The translations under genes and the position numbers were made by a program. Shown one piece after another: positions 62,648 through 64,000 of a stretch of DNA of 64,000 bases. Under the pieces are notes generated by a model. It was not told where the DNA came from. It searched no databases and was given only the letters and a program-made list of their open reading frames with translations. The stretch is from Algoriphagus sp. (lineage in GTDB: Bacteria; Bacteroidota; Bacteroidia; Cytophagales; Cyclobacteriaceae). The stretch is from NCBI RefSeq assembly GCF_024305035.1, contig NZ_JAMWZB010000021.1, positions 1 to 64,000 of the forward strand, given 5' to 3'. How positions within the stretch are numbered: position 1 is the first letter of the stretch; the number at the start of each line of letters is the position of its first letter.

Positions 62648-64000
62648 TTAGAGATTGTTTAATTGATTTGCTGATTTGTCTTTTGAAAGGGTCAGGAATA
62701 TTCCCAGGAATAGGAAGCGGGGAGCAGTTTGTCCGATGGCCCGGGATTCAAAGCGGCCCTCGGTATTGGGTTGGCGGGCGTATTCAAAACCAAAGACGTT
62801 TTCGGCGCCCAACACATTGGAAATGGCCCCGTGGATGATTAGATTTTGTCTGGGCAAATAGCTCCAACTCACACTCAAATTCTGAAAGGACTTGGTTTTT
62901 CGGTTCATCTCCCCCGATAGATTGGGGTCGGTGTAGGGAAAACCATCATTCCAGGAAAAACTCGCCCCAATTTGAGATTTGAGATCGGTCACGAAATGCT
63001 TGACCACGACCGAAAAATTATGTTTGGGAGCAAAACCCGGCTGAACCTGCGTCTGAAACTGATCAAACTGACGTTTGCTGTCCACAAAGCTGTAAGTAAC
63101 CCAGTAGTCCGTGTTTTTCAGACTTTTGCGATCCCGAAAAAAGATATCCACACCTTGGGCAAAGCCTTTTCCTCCATTTCTTGGGTTCAAAGGAAACTGT
63201 GGATAACCTTCAAAAAGAATCAACTCTTCATAGCTTTTGTAAAACGTCTCCGCCCGAAAGGTCAATCCTTCGGTTTGGAGTAAATAATTTAAAATCAAAT
63301 GATTGGACTCCGAATTCTTGAGTTGGGAGTTCAACACCCGCAAGTTATCCACAGGCAATTGGGAAAAGCTTCCTCCGGCTAGCGAGACCTGCGACTGCTC
63401 GGAAAGACGGAAGGCAAGGGATACTCGAGGATCAAGCCAAGTTTCCTGATTTAAGCTGCTACTTCCCCAGCGGAGACCGGAGCGGAGGACCCAGTTTTTG
63501 CTGAGGTAATAATCCCACTCCGTGAAAGCGAAAAGCTGCCCATCGTCAAAGCTCTGCATTGGATTATGGGGTGAGCGGCTTTCCCGATAGCGACGGACAA
63601 AATATTCCATTCCCGAATTGACCGAAAGGCGATCCGAAAAATCATGAATGGCTGAGAATTTGGAGTGGAAAAGAAAATTCTTCCGATTCAAATTCACCGA
63701 GTCCAAGTTCACCTGATCTGAATTATCGGACAGGGCCGCACCTGTAAAAATCGTCCAGCCACTTTCGAAGCTTCTCCGCCAGTTGGTTTGGATAAAACTA
63801 TAGGTATTCTTTAAATCAAGGGTTTGATCCGAATTCTGCTCGCCAGGAGGCTGTTCACGAAGCTTCATCCCCCCGGCTTCAGTTCTTGCCAGCACTTTCC
63901 AGATCCCTCCATTTGAAAACTTCTTTTGCAAAGCTAGTTCCGCATCCCTACCCCAAGGAGCCCGCTCAAAGTCAAAATCCTGTTTGATCAAACTCTGATA
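62648..64000 (-). CDS. TonB-dependent receptor, 3' part (runs off the window)
   Basis: About 450 residues of an outer-membrane beta-barrel without a start: the frame is open to the window edge and no ATG is a convincing start. Alternating barrel strands are plain (WTIFTGAALSDNSDQVNL, YFVRRYRESRSPHNP, NWVLRSGLRWGSSS, VSLAGGSFSQLPVDN in pieces), and the last strand ends RFLFLGIFLTLS with a terminal aromatic pattern. The N-terminal plug and CarboxypepD-like part must lie beyond the window. Substrate unknown. Confidence 0.8.
   Translation of the reverse strand, partial: YQSLIKQDFDFERAPWGRDAELALQKKFSNGGIWKVLARTEAGGMKLREQPPGEQNSDQTLDLKNTYSFIQTNWRRSFESGWTIFTGAALSDNSDQVNLDSVNLNRKNFLFHSKFSAIHDFSDRLSVNSGMEYFVRRYRESRSPHNPMQSFDDGQLFAFTEWDYYLSKNWVLRSGLRWGSSSLNQETWLDPRVSLAFRLSEQSQVSLAGGSFSQLPVDNLRVLNSQLKNSESNHLILNYLLQTEGLTFRAETFYKSYEELILFEGYPQFPLNPRNGGKGFAQGVDIFFRDRKSLKNTDYWVTYSFVDSKRQFDQFQTQVQPGFAPKHNFSVVVKHFVTDLKSQIGASFSWNDGFPYTDPNLSGEMNRKTKSFQNLSVSWSYLPRQNLIIHGAISNVLGAENVFGFEYARQPNTEGRFESRAIGQTAPRFLFLGIFLTLSKDKSANQLNNL

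Noticed and set aside
1-64000. CRISPR array
   Set aside because: No regularly spaced direct repeats with unique spacers were found; the repeated motifs at 15.8 and 44-45 kb are two-copy palindromes, and no cas genes are present.

Overview
The window looks like a chromosomal segment of a Bacteroidota bacterium, most likely order Cytophagales, family Cyclobacteriaceae (Algoriphagus-like; the genus is an inference). The evidence is: many lipoproteins of the six-bladed beta-propeller/DUF4221 type; TonB-dependent outer-membrane proteins with carboxypeptidase-like N-terminal domains; DUF3857/transglutaminase proteins; a LytS/LytTR two-component pair; the mutY-ssb-gldE and HU-TPR-Cox24-RNase G clusters; and TAnnTTTG-type promoter boxes. 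There are no rRNA genes and one tRNA (Val, GAC).

Layout. 0-6 kb holds small secreted or lipoprotein genes, a DUF4345 membrane protein, a serine hydrolase and a nicotinamide riboside uptake and phosphorylation pair (pnuC plus a NadR-like kinase). 6-7 kb holds a decayed toxin-antitoxin locus, then uvrA (7-9.7 kb). 9.9-16 kb is accessory: an overlapping pair of secreted proteins of unknown role, a HEPN/MNT pair in which both genes carry a premature stop, tRNA-Val, an AT-rich orphan gene, and a DUF4143 ATPase whose start codon lies inside a duplicated palindromic element. 16-33 kb is mostly plus-strand housekeeping and envelope genes: M14 carboxypeptidase, Tat-exported carboxylesterase, TonB-type outer-membrane protein, serine hydrolase, TatD, TcdA, MaoC, two DUF3857 proteins, a methyltransferase and a monofunctional transglycosylase. 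A 428-bp AT-rich gap at 33.4-33.8 kb between convergent genes carries several DnaA-box-like sites.

33.8-41 kb holds a ClC channel with CBS domains, an M28 peptidase, yjjX, yebC, NDH-2 and a Spy-like secreted protein. 41.2-45.7 kb is a second accessory zone: an intact ISL3-family element, a six-bladed propeller lipoprotein downstream of a small cysteine-containing secreted peptide, a dead IS1595-type transposase, interleaved duplicated palindromes, and a fragment of a molybdenum hydroxylase. 45.7-58.8 kb is housekeeping: acetyltransferase, gltD-gltB, gldE-ssb-mutY, HU, a TPR protein, a 29-residue Cox24-like basic protein and RNase G. 58.8-64 kb holds another DUF4221-type lipoprotein, a LytTR response regulator with its histidine kinase, a small secreted helical-repeat protein and the 3' part of a TonB-dependent receptor that runs off the window.

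The points most worth a second look are the duplicated palindromic start-site element at the DUF4143 ATPase, the small peptide/propeller pair separated by a terminator, the DnaA-box cluster, the doubly interrupted HEPN/MNT pair, and the palindrome-rich decayed zone at 44-45 kb. All functional statements come from reading motifs; no database search was run.
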